Assembly: GCF_025370935.1 (NCBI RefSeq)
Contig: NC_133472.1
Span: 35,291,337-35,355,336 of the forward strand
DNA length: 64,000 bases
Direction: 5' to 3'
Origin: Choristoneura fumiferana
Lineage: Eukaryota; Arthropoda; Insecta; Lepidoptera; Tortricidae
Positions within the stretch are counted from its first letter, which is position 1; each line of letters opens with the position of its first letter. The notes below the pieces were generated by a model. The model searched no databases and was not told the DNA's origin. It was given only the letters and a program-made list of their open reading frames with translations. The position numbers and the translations under genes were made by a program. Below are positions 34,501-48,300 of the stretch, piece by piece.

Positions 34501-37500
34501 ACGTTGACTGTACCTATACCTAGTGTATCATGATGTGAATTTAATAAATACACTAATGATATTAAAACGGGCAAACTCTGTATATGTTTGTACGAGGGGC
34601 CCCCCTATTAGGGGTTGATCTCTGGAATTACTGGACCACTTTTTACAAACCTCTCACAGATAGAAAGCTGGATAATACCAGAGACCGTATTGCTTAACGA
34701 TTCTGACGCTCGCGATCGCAATCAAATGACAGTTTCTGAAGGCGAAATCTGCACGCGTCATCGTGAATGACTCTACCTATACGCATCCTATCGGTACGAC
34801 ACGCCGTTTAGTAACGTCTCCGTATTGGGTTACATTCCGTGTCTGATACGTTCCTATTACGGTCATGGTATTATACGGTGTAGTGGGTAGAGACCTTAAG
34901 ATTCAGATATAGCATGTTTTATTTATTTACTTGAAAGCAAGTAAGTTGATGCAGATTCTAGGACGGCGAATAGAATAGAATAGAATTATTTTATTTGCTA
35001 GAATACTTATAAACATAGTACAGGGTGTTAAGGTACAGCAGTACAGTATTCAGTCGGTGAACGACATGCAAAAGTTCTACATATATTACAGATTAAATTA
35101 AATTACATCATGTGCATAGTAATGTCAGTGTTTAAATAAAAATACAATATATATAATGTGCATGGTAATTAATGTCAATTATAAAATTCTACAAATTCTT
35201 TAACACTATAAAAGCAATTTACGTTAAGCCATCTAGTAATTTCCTTTACAAATTTATTATATTCCATTTGTCTCAAATCTGCTGAAAGATTGTTGTATAA
35301 AATAATGCACATATTATACGCATTTTTGCGATAGATAGCAGCACGACAAGGAATATAATAGGTTCTTGTATTGAGCTCTCTGTTTACCTACAAAGACATC
35401 GGACCTGCTTCTAAAAAGTTCGGGGTGTTTTTTAACAAACATGCATGCCTTTTTTATGTACTTTTTTTATGTTCTGCAACTATCTGTGACCGAAAAGCGA
35501 AGGAAAGTTTGTCTAATTAACGTGTTAGGTACTGTTTGTCGTCGGTTGGTACGGTTGAAAAATCAAATCAAATGAATTTGAGAACGGGGTAGCAAATTAA
35601 TAAAGGTAGTTTATTTACTTTTTGTCAAAAATCTATTTAAGATCGGTTTTTGGAGTATTTTGTATTTTTTATTACAACTCCAAATTTGTTACTTTTGCGG
35701 TCATCCGGGTCATCCCGTGAAATCCAACGAAAATACAAAATGAAACATGGATGCACAGAAAAAAAATTAGAAAAAGAGACCAGGGGGCCTACCATGATCT
35801 TTTCATAAACGATCCAAACGCAGAGCAGTTCAATTTAGGCACCTAAACTGAATCGTCGAAATTGGTACCTACCACGAGGTTTATTTCTCAGAGCTGAGTC
35901 TCAATGGTTTACAAGTGAATGAAAGACCGATATTGTCTCTGGTCCGAAACTGAAACGCTAAGTAAGTCGCGAAAGGGATGCCGCTATATGCAAACCAAAT
36001 ATTGTATACTAAAACCTCTTTATTTTGGAAAACCATAACTCTATGTCATTCCGTGTTCTTAGCAACCGTTGTGTTGATTACAAATAAAATGTTTACGCTG
36101 TCACTAATCCACGATTCTATTTTCTCACTGAAAAAATAGTTTTATCAATGAGGCGTTACGAAGCACAATGTCGTGAGTACCTATGAAAAGTTATAAAACT
36201 TGAAAAAAAGTTTAAAAGTTCTTGAAATTTAAAAATATTCCAAGTAAAACACTTAAAATTCCAAAAGAATTGTCAGAATGAGTAACTTATACTGAATCGC
36301 TAAATTTGACACTGAAGCGATTCAATTCCCACTCAAGTTAAGCGCTTGAAGTGAGTGAATGAGAATGTCTGTATCGCTGTCGCTGAACCGTGCTTGAAAT
36401 GAATCGCAAAAGTAACGTCGTGGTACGAAATAGCGATGCAGTTCAGTTTAGAGCCTAAACTGAATCGTATTAAGAGAGCGTGGTAGGCCCCCTGCATAAA
36501 TATTTACGAATAGTGCTGCTCTCTGCTTTCGGTTTTCGACATAATTGCAAATAATGGGTACCTAAAACATAATATTTTATGGAATTATGTATATTATTTT
36601 ATTTAATATAATATTGTTTTTATACGTTCTCAACTTTTCGACAGATTAAAATTCTTATATTTGTGTTATGATATGAGAAATGAAAATTCGCAAATTGTTG
36701 TTATGACAAACATTACACACCCAATTAATGAATATTTATATCGTCTATATTTTCCTGTTTGTTATGTTCAAACTAGGGTAAGTATGGTGATGCCAGCCTA
36801 TAAATAAATGAATTCGCATCTATTACAGTACGGGGTACAATAATAAATGTGTATTTATAAAATTACTTATTATAAAATGTGCATCGTTTTTTCACGCAAT
36901 TCCTTTATTTTGATTTCCTCGTGCACGCAACTTCCACTAAATGTAGTTAGTTACACAAACACTTATAAAAAATACCGATTAAAAGCCTTTCCGATTAGTT
37001 GGTGAATCCTACAATTAATGTCATTTCTTTATTGAGTTAGATGTAAGGACGATAATGAGATTCGTTAAAATCTTTAAAAAATAAGATTAGAATCGAAGTG
37101 GAAGATTATTTTTGTAATTCAGTGAAATAAATAGATTTTGTTTTGACTCCGTCTAGCTTAAACATAATATTCGTAGTAATATAAATAGCCGATAAGGTGA
37201 CAGCCAGCAAAAATGTAACCCGACATACATTGCTCGGATGCAATTTAATACCAAGTGCATCCAATCCATCCAATATCTTCTTTATCATACTAGTAAGTAT
37301 AGATGATAATATAACTAGCTTTTGTCCGCGACTTTGTTTGGCGAATTCCACGGCAACTAGGTACAAAATTTTTCGGGATAGAAACTATCCCATGTCCTTC
37401 CCAGATTGTCAAACTTCACCATACCAAATTTCATCGAATTCGGTTCAGCGGTTAAGCATGAGGTAGTAGATAGACCAACAGCTACTTTCATATTTATAAA

Positions 37501-39309
37501 TATTAGTAGAATCTGTATAAACAAAAATTGATTGAAGCGATGTATTTTCGAGCATCACTTCACAACTGCTGGCTATTTGATTACTTAATTCTGTTTTTGT
37601 TATGTTTGTCTGCCGAGAGGTTTTGCATTAATGATACCAACATATACATATGTTTGCGCAATTAAATGCAAGTGTGAAAAAATTCAATTTAGAAATGTCA
37701 TACAAAAATTGAGCAAGTGAAACAGAAAACGCCTGAGAGGTGAAATTAGTCTCATTTTTGTCTTAGACAGTATACTCGTGCAAAGTCGGGGCGGGCGGCT
37801 TGTATGATGTAAAAAAGAGGACTGCTTTGTTTTGTTTGATATTCGATGCAATCTCTACTTCTTGACTGAACTGATTTAAGAGATCTTCCGCACATAAAAG
37901 CTACGCTATCCTTAATTAACACACATTTTATTTCGAGGAAGTGTACCTAAAATTCACTGTGGATGAAGTTGCGAACAACAACTAGTGAATGATCTCACGG
38001 TATCGTGAAGCCATATGTTAAGAATAAAAACTACATTCTTAGTCAAAAGAATCATCTAAGTAATAAAAATATATGAGAACCAAACAGTTACCGCATCAGA
38101 GCCAGGGACGCTTACGTCACCATCGGGATTAGTAAAGTAGATAGATACACACGATGGTTTCCCGATTTTCGACGATAGAAAACGATTGCCATCATTTAAT
38201 TTCTCATAATTTTTGGTATCTAGGTATAAACTGCCAGACGTGTTAAAATAGAAGCCGTTGGCTGTCCATTCAACTCCCTGGATGTTGTGATAAATAATTA
38301 GAAGCGAGGCTTAGTAACAGAGTGCTAGTCAAATTTATAAGCCAAACAGTTCGGGGCTCAGTGTTGCCATGCAAACTACAAGTAGAAATTATTGTATTCG
38401 TACGACGAAATGATCGTTAGGAAAAAACGTTTCGGCTGTCTTACATGAAAAGTGGTTTATTAAACAAAAAAAACCAGCATGATTTATCTGAGTTCAGTTT
38501 ATATATATATTTCGGGGATCTCGGAAACGGCTCCAACGACTTCGATGACATTTGGTATTTAAGGGTTTTCGGGGATGAAAAATCCATCTAGCTTTGTCTT
38601 ATCTCTGGGAAAACGCTGGTTACCGAGCTTTATCCCGAGCGGAGCTCGGTCGCCCAGTTACTTTCCTTTAAACGCGGTTTTAACATAACCATTAGTCGCT
38701 TGCTAACAGAAATCCAGTATGCAAAATATTGGAGCCGTCTAGCTCCAGCTGTAAACTTACGAGTAACTTGTGTTTAATTTAAACTCAAGGTTCTATTTTA
38801 TTAGTAACTTACTAATGTATGTATGTACCTACACACACTGTCGTCAAGGTCTATTTCAGTTTGCAATAGATTTGTTCAAGATCGAATAGTCTTTAGTTGC
38901 AAATGGTTGTGCCTACAAACTTTGTTGTGGTTCATGTTCTGTTCCGACTCACTTATACATATGGAGATTTTTCACTTTCCATGCAATTTTACACACATTA
39001 TTTTTCATATCTAAACCTTTTCTGGAAAAAATATCCAAATTGGAGTAGCTAGTCTGAAGTGTGATATCATGATATGACTTACATGAATCCTGAAAAAATA
39101 TACCCTTTTTCTTTAGGCTCCGTTTCCACCAGAGATGTGCGAGGATGTGTTGCGAGGAATGTGTTTGTCATGAACCAATAGAAACGCTTCATTTACCTCT
39201 CCTCGCACAGCACCGCTCTGGTGGAAACAGCTGAGCGGAGCGAGGCGAGGTAAATGAAGCGTTCCTATTGGTCCATGGTAAACACATTCCTCGCAACAAA
39301 TGCTCACAC

Positions 39310-39343
<34 letters not shown>

Positions 39344-42300
39344 TGAAACGCAGCCTTAAGGTATTGTGTATGATAGATCAAGCAGCTTATATCTTGTTGT
39401 ATGACTGTAAGGCTGTTTGACATAATGGAATTTCATCGAGACGGTATAATCTACTTATGTATTAGAGAATGAATACAGGCAGTGGCGGAGCGTCTTATTT
39501 AGGGTACTGATTCTAATCAGTCCGAGACTTAGGTGCGACATTTTTTTTGTTATGGAATTATCATCATCATCCCAGCCTACTGCTGTTGTGTGTAGCCGTC
39601 CCACTGCTGGGCACAGTCCTCCTCTCAGAATGGGAAGACTTGGGCCGTAGTTCCCACACGGGCCCAGTGTGGATTGGGAACTTCACACATACCATTAATT
39701 CTTTATGGTATTTTGCCGTCCCCTAAATGGGCGGACCGCCCCCCCCCACGCCACTGACTGTAGGTAGGTATGTAGTAAAATTGTTGTAAAAGAAATTTAA
39801 AGGATTTGCTAGGTAAAAGATTGGCTAAGGAAGTCTGATCACTACCTAACTAGCGATTCAAAGATGGACCAGCAGGCCCTTTACCTTTTGAAGGCCACGG
39901 TCGGCAATAACGGAAAAAAATGGCTGAAAGTCGTGCCGTAGGCGCCGCAAAATGCCGACGCCTCTTATAATTTCGTTTTCTAGATTTTTTTACCATACAA
40001 CGGCTACTTAATCCCACTAGACAAGACACTGACAAAATTGATTTATCAGATAGATAGACCCATAATTAAAAAAAACTAAATGTTTGAAATGGACCGTATA
40101 CCTAATTTAAGATTACTTTTCTAACTCGGCAGACATGATATTATTTATTTACTTATTTCAATAAGTTTCACAAAATACTAAGATACAATATTGATGTTAT
40201 GGATGGCTTGTACTTGGGCATTGTTGGTTGACCTTAAATTATTAGTATGTCATATACATTCAATGCTAGGAAGCCTAGTCGAATTATTATCCTTTGAGCA
40301 GATTGGTTGATGCTTTAATATAACAAAGTGGCGGTTCTCGGTTCAAAGCATACAAGGCGCGGCGGGCGCGCCCTGGGATTGTGCCACGATCTGCCGAGGT
40401 GCAGCTGTGAGATCACACCAATACACATAGAAACTAGTAATGTAGTTACACCTAACGAATATTTGCTTCTTAAAAAAAAACTTATTTTCGATCGACATTT
40501 ATTCTTTAGGCGCCGCCCGCCCCGGCTTCGCACATTTGTAGGTACAGTCGAGTTCATACTTCTGAGCAAGCATTTGATCAAAAATATGTGAAGCGTGTTC
40601 AGATATCGAGGGCATTCTGGCAAAACAGAATAAGTGTAATTTAAAAAAAAAGTTACCTACATAGGCATACCTACTCAATTTTTCTGCTTTATTTATCTAG
40701 CAAAATCGTATAAAAAATAAATATTGTGCATTTATCTAGTTCTGCCAGAATACCCTCGATATTATTGATCAATTTTTTGCTCAGAAGTTTACGAACTCGA
40801 CTGTACTACCTATTGACGAAAATCTTGCTAGCTTCTCACTTGGTCATTTTTGTAAGGAGATTTTTGAATAGACTATTTTCTTCTTGTTTACAATTTAAAA
40901 AACTTTCATTCATACAAACCTTCTAATGACATTTACAAATAAAGTTTTTACTTATATATATTGACCAAATAAGTGCAGCCGATCCTGTGATGCGCTTGAA
41001 ATATATTTCTTGAATTCATTTTAATATTTTTAGGTTCAAATCTTAAACTAGAAATGATAATAGACAAATATAAGATAAAAACGGGTCAGGCGTGAGTCAG
41101 GTTTAGGTAAAACATTGAAACTTTGTAATTTGTCTGTTAGTCCGACTCGCCCTTGGCCTGTTTTTTTATAACTTTGTGTAGGCTTGTAGATACTAAGTCA
41201 GTTATAGGTTAAACTATGTATCTATTATATCATCCATCATTCATTACATCCTCTGCAATGCAACTTCGACTGACGGTAGGTAATTAAAAAGTGACAATTA
41301 ATTTTTCAACTAGCAAAAGCTTGGTAATAAGCCTTAAGGCCGCCATTGAGGGAATAATAATAATAGCTTGGTAACTGTTTATGAATAAGGGACATATTTT
41401 GTATTTATTGTCAACACAATAGCTATCGGAATGGTGCTTATACCTTTTGGAGCCAAAATAATAATAGGTAAACCTCGCAGAACTAACGTAGATGAGCTAA
41501 CGAATAATAGGTAAGTTTCCGATCTAGTGCCACAATATACCTACTTAGTGCTGGTTGCGGGAAATGAGTTGCATGTTGAATGAACCCGATAGTCTTTATT
41601 GACAACCGACGTTGGACTTAAAAGTACTTTGGATTCTTAGAAAGGCGAGCAATAAAATTTATTACTAACAATGCGTTGGTTGGGTTGATTCAAGGCCTCA
41701 GTCGGGCGTTCGTTATAGCTTATGGCAGTCTTTCAGATATTTATGGTGCGTGGGTTGGTATCATAGTAATACTAGCTTTTGCCCGCGGCTTCGCCCGCGT
41801 GGAATTCGGTTATCGCGCGCTGTTCCCTCGGGAACTGTGCATTTTTTCGGGACAAAAAGTAGCCTATGTCACTCTCTTGCCCATAAACTTGTTTGTTTGT
41901 CCGTCTTTCGACGTGAAAGACGGACAAACATACACATAAACACACACACTTTCTCGTTTATAATATTAGTATGGATTAGTCTAGACCGGACTGTTAATAA
42001 TAGGTATGTAAAATATACTGTGTTTCCACAAGAAAACGATTGTTAGGTCACTCAACTTTCGGTGTCGCAGATCATTTTCGCCTACAAATTTTTAACGTCA
42101 AACGTAGTTTATTAAATTTAGGGGCTGTTTCACCATCCATTGATTAGCGTTCGTCTATTCGAACATTACAAATAGAGACGGCATCACACCTAACCGCCAG
42201 TTAACACTAATCAATGGATGGTGAAACAACCCCTTAATGTAATACTTAGCCATAATGTTTATATAGTGGTTACTTTTTTACTATTCAAGAGGTCAGAGAT

Positions 42301-45300
42301 ATATAAGTACTGAATTCAATTACAATTACAGCCTACTGATCAGTTTAAAGTCGGCGCCATTGGTACCTAGTAGTTAGATAGTCTGATCCTTCTGCCATAT
42401 CACTAGTCTTCCTGCGCATGCGACGGAGTGGATGACCGTGGGTGGGCGTCAGTGTGTACCTACATCATGTGTGCATTCCACGTTGTTTTGCAGCATAATT
42501 AAGTGTCAGACACAGATATAACCCTGGATAAAAAAAAACATTAACGCCCTGTCTTGTACTATTATCTATTCTGTGCACCTGTTTCACCATCCACTGATTA
42601 AATTTATTATCTGACGGATAAATGTGATGCTGTCTCTGTTTGTTTTGTTCAAGTAGACAGAACCGGCATCACATCTATCCGTCAAATAAATTTAATCAAT
42701 GGGTGATGAAACAGCCCCTAAGTATGTAATATCGAATGAATGAAGAATTTTCTTCATAATAATAACATATAATGTATTTACATTAGGTACTTAAATGTCG
42801 ATTAAGTATAACAAAAGTCATTTTCTTGAACAAACAAGGAATTAATACTTTCTTTACAAATCAATAGTTTTTCCTGTTACCTAATTTATAATTAGATCAC
42901 AGTGGGTGAAAATCGTTAATGCTAATAGTAGGTATAAGGCTATAAAATTTAGGTAATATTTTATAGTACATTGTGTCTTAAGGGCGGTTAATAAGGAATT
43001 ATGAACGAGAGTCTATTAGAAGCCCAAAGTTAAAGACTGAAAGCTTTAATGAGTCGATGTTCATAATTCTAGTACAGCCCGTGCGACATACAATGTTTTT
43101 CATCACATTTGCGAGTAAAATTGTTTATTTGTAAGACAAAATATTATTTTTGCCTCATTGCCGATACCTCAAGCTGCGCTCTAGGGCATCGCCAGCATCC
43201 TACCCTGCTGTTGCGCGCCCGAGCTGCGGGAGGGGGTGCGCGTGCAGCAGCGTTGTGCGCAGCAGCAGCGCGCGCAGCAGTATCAGTACGGGCAGTGACT
43301 CATTTACCGACCTTGGGCTTCATGATAAGCACATCGGTCAAGGGTTTTATTTGGGGGTTGCAACCAAGGTAGCCTGCATGTTACGACACTATTTACGAGC
43401 AAGTGTGATGAAAAAATCTTTATGGCAGACTTTAGGCTATAACTGTAAAGTTGTTATTATTTATTTTAACAGCCTATTTAAAATTTCCTACATGATTCTA
43501 TTACTAAGTTGAAACAAATACGTATTTCTACGTATTAAGATATACTCCATCCAAGATATTCATTGCGAAGATACGTAGGTATCACCGTCGGAAGCCGAAA
43601 TTTTTAAGCAGCTCGGTACTGTGACGCTCAGCGGCAAATACTCAGTTTGTCATATCTGTTTGAATTGTCAATATACATGCTGAAAGGACACCACCCGACT
43701 TGTTAAGACATGCCATGCTAACCACTTGACAGTCCCGACGATACCAATGGTATCCAAAACCAAAATGCTTCAAACCGTCCGTTGGTTTGCAATTCCTTAT
43801 CAGTTCTAAGAAGCTGGCGAGCTGACTGACGTTTATTATACTTATTCGAGTCAATGTTCTCAAATTGCTAAAATTGTTTCGTCACGAGACATAGATAGCA
43901 TAGTAACAAGTCTTTGTAACAAGTCAAGTCTGAGTTTTTGAGGTTACTTGTTGTTTAATGGATGTCGGATAAGCTTGTATCAAAGCTTTCTTTTATTCCT
44001 GGAGCAATAACCAAAAATCCCACCATCATCATATCATAATAATGAGCTTCTTGTTTAATGTAATAGGTCGTTTAACGGGTGCCTTTCATATGATGCAGTA
44101 ATAAGTATTAGGAGATTCCCTTCGGAATGAGAGATAGTTAGTTATAGTTTCATTTTGGTGTCTTAAATGTTGTCTCAAAAGTCAGTTTTTCTAGATTATC
44201 TCGGTTCCTATAGATCCAGTAATGTTAACATTTACTTATTACAAAATTTTAGAGCATACAATTTGGAACAAATATTGTGTTAAAACATTTTCGTACGCCC
44301 AACCGTTTTTAACATAGAGGACAAAGCCCGCAGCGCTCGTCGATCGTTTTTTTCGGCGTGTACATCAAATTTGTCAATTTTACCATAGGACAATGTTCCA
44401 TTTTTGTCAACGATATTTAGGATTGTAAATTTTCCATTTGCACCAAATGACAGTAGGTAAATTTCATTCACTCAACTCCCAATTTGAGATTAACCCTAAA
44501 CCTTTTAGATAAAGCTCAGTTTTCTAGTGTATCCCATAGGTATTTTTAGATATTTTGGCTGCTACGCTACCAGTGGTGATGTGCGTGCTTCGATTTATTT
44601 GTACGCGGTGGATGTCCTAAGCAATTTGATCGCTTGGGTCAACTTGATTTCTAATGCAATTGCAGAAGGATTAAACGCGAGAAAAAAAATGCCCACGTCT
44701 AAAATAAAAATACTTATTTTATCTTTTTTCCAGGGACGTTCGTTTCAACAAAATCTACGACATAGCGGGGGGTACGTTCGGACATCTGCGGCGCTTGCGT
44801 TCCCTGCTGCTTAACGACAACGCGCTGCGAGAGCTGCGCGAGGGCACCTTCCACGGTCTGCGACACCTGAAGTACCTCTACCTGTATAGGAACCGCATAC
44901 AGACCATACACCCCGATGTGTTCCAGGGCTTACCGCATCTAGAACAGCTGTGAGTACCATTAAGATATTATATTATTATTAATGAACGTATGGACTGTTC
45001 AGTCCACTCCCAGCCACGCCTTGGTAGTTTCCAATATCTCGAAAATTTTACTAAACATGTGAAAAATGTGTGTTCGCAAAAACTTCCCCCTCTGTGTGGA
45101 GGTTCAGGCTTGGAAACTACGTAAACTTTGTTAAAGGTAAAGTATCGAAAGTTGTTATACAATGTAGTCTGTTCGCCGTGAGTTGATAAAAGTAGGGATT
45201 CTTAACTCAACAAATGCGGCCCGCTAATAACAGTAACAAAACAACGATAAAATAGTAAATTAAACATTAAGAGCGTTTATACCTGCTTAGCTGGCAACGT

Positions 45301-48300
45301 TGCATTTTTGTTAGTTTTTCTCAATTATTCCATAAAAAATTAATGAAAATTATAAATGTGGTCTGATAGAACTCTTCATAATATAATATAAGTTAGTTAA
45401 TGTGTCAACTCCAATAATTATTCGTGACAGACTTTTATTTTCATTAAAATCGTTAATAAACATTAATTCGTTTTTAAATAATATTAAAGTCTATCACGAG
45501 TAATTATTGGAGTAGACACATTAACTTATATATTATGAAGAGTTCTAACTATCAGACCACATTTTTAATTTTCATTTAATTTTTATGGAATAATCGAGAA
45601 AAACTAACAAAAATGCAGCATTGCCAGCTCAGCAGGTATAAAAACGCTCTTAAATACTTAACTGTATAAAACACAATACGCGGACACTCCAATTGCTTGC
45701 CGCTCGCCCACCCGGCACACATTTGACAACAATTGAGTGCCTCGTGCCATGAAACTTAGTGCGAACAAGCGGCGCAGTCGGGTCACCCTCACTAGACCGA
45801 ATATCATGCTAATTTCACTAGGCATACCAACGTTAGATATAATTTTCATTAGCTCTAATATCATGACAGCTAAACTTGTATGACCGAATTGATTACTAGA
45901 CCTAAAGTTTTTCATCCTAATGGTTACTTGTACTAAACATTAAATGCTCTAATATAACTAAAACTAATAATGATTATTCCTAATGATTAATAGACCTAAA
46001 GTTATGAACCCTAATGTTTACTTGTACTAAATATTTAATGCTCTAATATTACTTAAATTAATAATGATTATTCCTAAAGTTATAAGCGAGTAAAGCGAGC
46101 GAGCAAGACGGTTTGGAGCAGAAGCGACTCAGATAGGTTAGGTTCAGAAGGTTAAGGCGCGAGCGAAGCGGAGCGTAGCTCCCGCCTTAGCCTTCGATGT
46201 TAGGTTTTTTTTTATAGCAGTCAAGATAACTCCCACTAGGAAAGTAGGTTGGATGGATGCTATTCAATATGTTGCTAAATTAAGGTGTTCCAATCAATAC
46301 ATTTGACGAAAATTAATGTTTTAGCTTTTTGATGTTAGGGCTAGTGAAATTAGGTACAACGTAAATTCGGAATGCTAAAATTACGGCTAATGAAAAGTTA
46401 GGAAAATGAAAAATTCGGCTTTTTTGATTTTAGGGCTAGTGAAATTAGGTACCACGTAAATTCGGAATGCTAAAATTAGAGCTAGTGAATACTTAGAAAA
46501 ATAAAAAATTCGGCTTTTTGATTTTAGGGCTAGTGAAATTAAATATAACGTAAATTCGGAATGTTAAAATTAGGGCTAATGAATAGTTAGGAAAATTAAA
46601 AATTCGGCATTTTCATTTTAGGGCTAATGAAATTAGTGGTAGTGAAAATAGGATTAAAAGTTTTCGGGCTTCCATAGGAGAACCGGCGCAGTCATACAGT
46701 TTTCGTTAGTTAAGCGAGTCTTTACTCCGAGACGATATAATAATATATCAACTTTAGGCTTTTACATATCAATGCTTACCGCTACCTATCAAAATAGTAA
46801 AACACGAGTAAGAGAAATAAATAGGTAAAGTGGTACAGGCTGTAGCACCAGCAATGGGATTACGTTGGTAACATAACAAACCCCCCACAATATTTTTTTT
46901 ACTGACCTCTATCTCACATTATCTCACCTGATGGTAGATATTGTCACGATCTTTAATTTGGAACACAAGATCGAATATCTGTCATTCAAAGGATTTGATT
47001 ACAAAATGGATCAAAAATTAAAGATAAGTACAGATGAGGCTGCGGGTGTAGCTTACTAGTTCAGTAAAAGCCTGTTTACTTTGAACTTGAATAAAGAATG
47101 GGAAGAATCAAGAAAGGCGTGGGAAGAAGTCAGTTGAAGGGAATTGTTACACACCCAGCAGTAGCTATGGCTACGATAAATGCCTACACAGATTTAAATA
47201 AGTAGCTATCGAATCTCATTTGTCAAAGACATATACCTATTGCCATCCACGAAGACGCGTGATTTTGCCAAAATTATTAAATTAGCCATTAATGACATTG
47301 TAATAAGAACCACGGCACGCGTCATCGTGAATGACTCTACCTTTACTGTCATAGAAATCAGACGTGCTTAGCAACTGCGACATGCGCATTGCGCACGTCC
47401 CATCCCAAGTATACGGCGGTGGCGCCCGCCGCGCGACTGCGTTCACCATAAAAGGTGGCAGTCGATGGCCCCGCGTGATAGTTCGTTATACAAATGATGT
47501 CATTGTTACCTGTCATGATGCCATTGTCTGTTTTGAGTATATTTTCATATTTTATACTAGACTCTACCAGCGGCTTCGCACGCATATTTAAATCATATCA
47601 TTAGATTCAGCTGAATTGAATAGGGCATATTAGGCAAAGCTCTGCGCAGGGCGACACTAGCACAATCCGTAAAGAAACCGCCATGACAACGTCAGTTCTC
47701 TTTATATTTTGTCGCCATGACGGATCATGGCCAAAGAGTATTGATACCTATTATAGAAATCATGACATATTTGTGAGTAACAAAATAAATGACATTTACA
47801 TCTATAGTAGCCATAGAGCTATATTTCCAAAAAAACATTGAAATAATATGATATTACGGCATCCTACGGACATTTAATTACTCAAAAAACATAAACCATA
47901 AACATATGGTATGTGCTAGTGCTGCACTCTGACGGGATAAAGTTGCAGTAATATTCCCTGTTCCGGTATTTTTCTAAAATCCCATGGGAATTCCCAAAAA
48001 TTACACCGTGGTCTTTATTGACGTCGCATTATAAGCGATAGTGAGAATTTCATAACTCTATACTCAGCGGATCAGTTTTCGAGATTTTGTGCATCAGGGG
48101 ATGGCTATCCCTATCGATCTACATGTCCAGCCGTTTCAGCGTGAAGGAATAATACCTAAACATGCACACACGCACACATACAAATATTCCCATTTATAAT
48201 ATTATTTAGTAGGATGTATGTATGTAATTAGCATGATGATTGATGCTTTATGTATTTCGGGACACAGGATTTAGCTAGTTTTGTATATTCAAGCGACGAA

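Larger units (their letters stand above)
25586..44733 (+). other. Pxn: Pxn intron 1 (19.1 kb)
   Basis: This very long first intron isolates the signal-peptide exon. It is filled with repeats: foldback elements at 27066-27190, 27669-27782, 29543-29732, 29733-29856, 32634-32732, 33725-33937, 34377-34510, 35782-36495, 39116-39355, 40545-40803, 42121-42233 and 42578-42718; SINEs at 30089-30340, 32190-32481 and 39560-39697; and other dispersed repeats. A GC-rich block at 43163-43310 may be regulatory. Stretches such as 25590-27060, 27790-29540, 30750-32180 and 36500-39110 hold only decayed repeat ends or nothing I recognise. Confidence 0.75.

Noticed and set aside
34971..35480. Possible LINE reverse-transcriptase remnant
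   Set aside because: No reverse-transcriptase motif is visible in any frame. Only the layout suggests a LINE tail, so it is kept as a low-confidence repeat.
40315..40623. Open frames on both strands with GC-rich edges
   Set aside because: Overlaps 'cgccccggcttcgcac'-type repeat ends and the TA-flanked MITE at 40545; no protein signal.
46310..46660. Regularly spaced repeats that could suggest a CRISPR-like array
   Set aside because: The whole 94-bp unit is repeated, spacers included, there are no cas genes, and the window is from an animal. It is a minisatellite.
47358..47591. Open frames on both strands near a GC-rich patch
   Set aside because: Ends in the 'accagcggcttcgcacgc' dispersed repeat, and part of the patch ('cacgcgtcatcgtgaatgac') also occurs near 34755, so it is repeat-derived.
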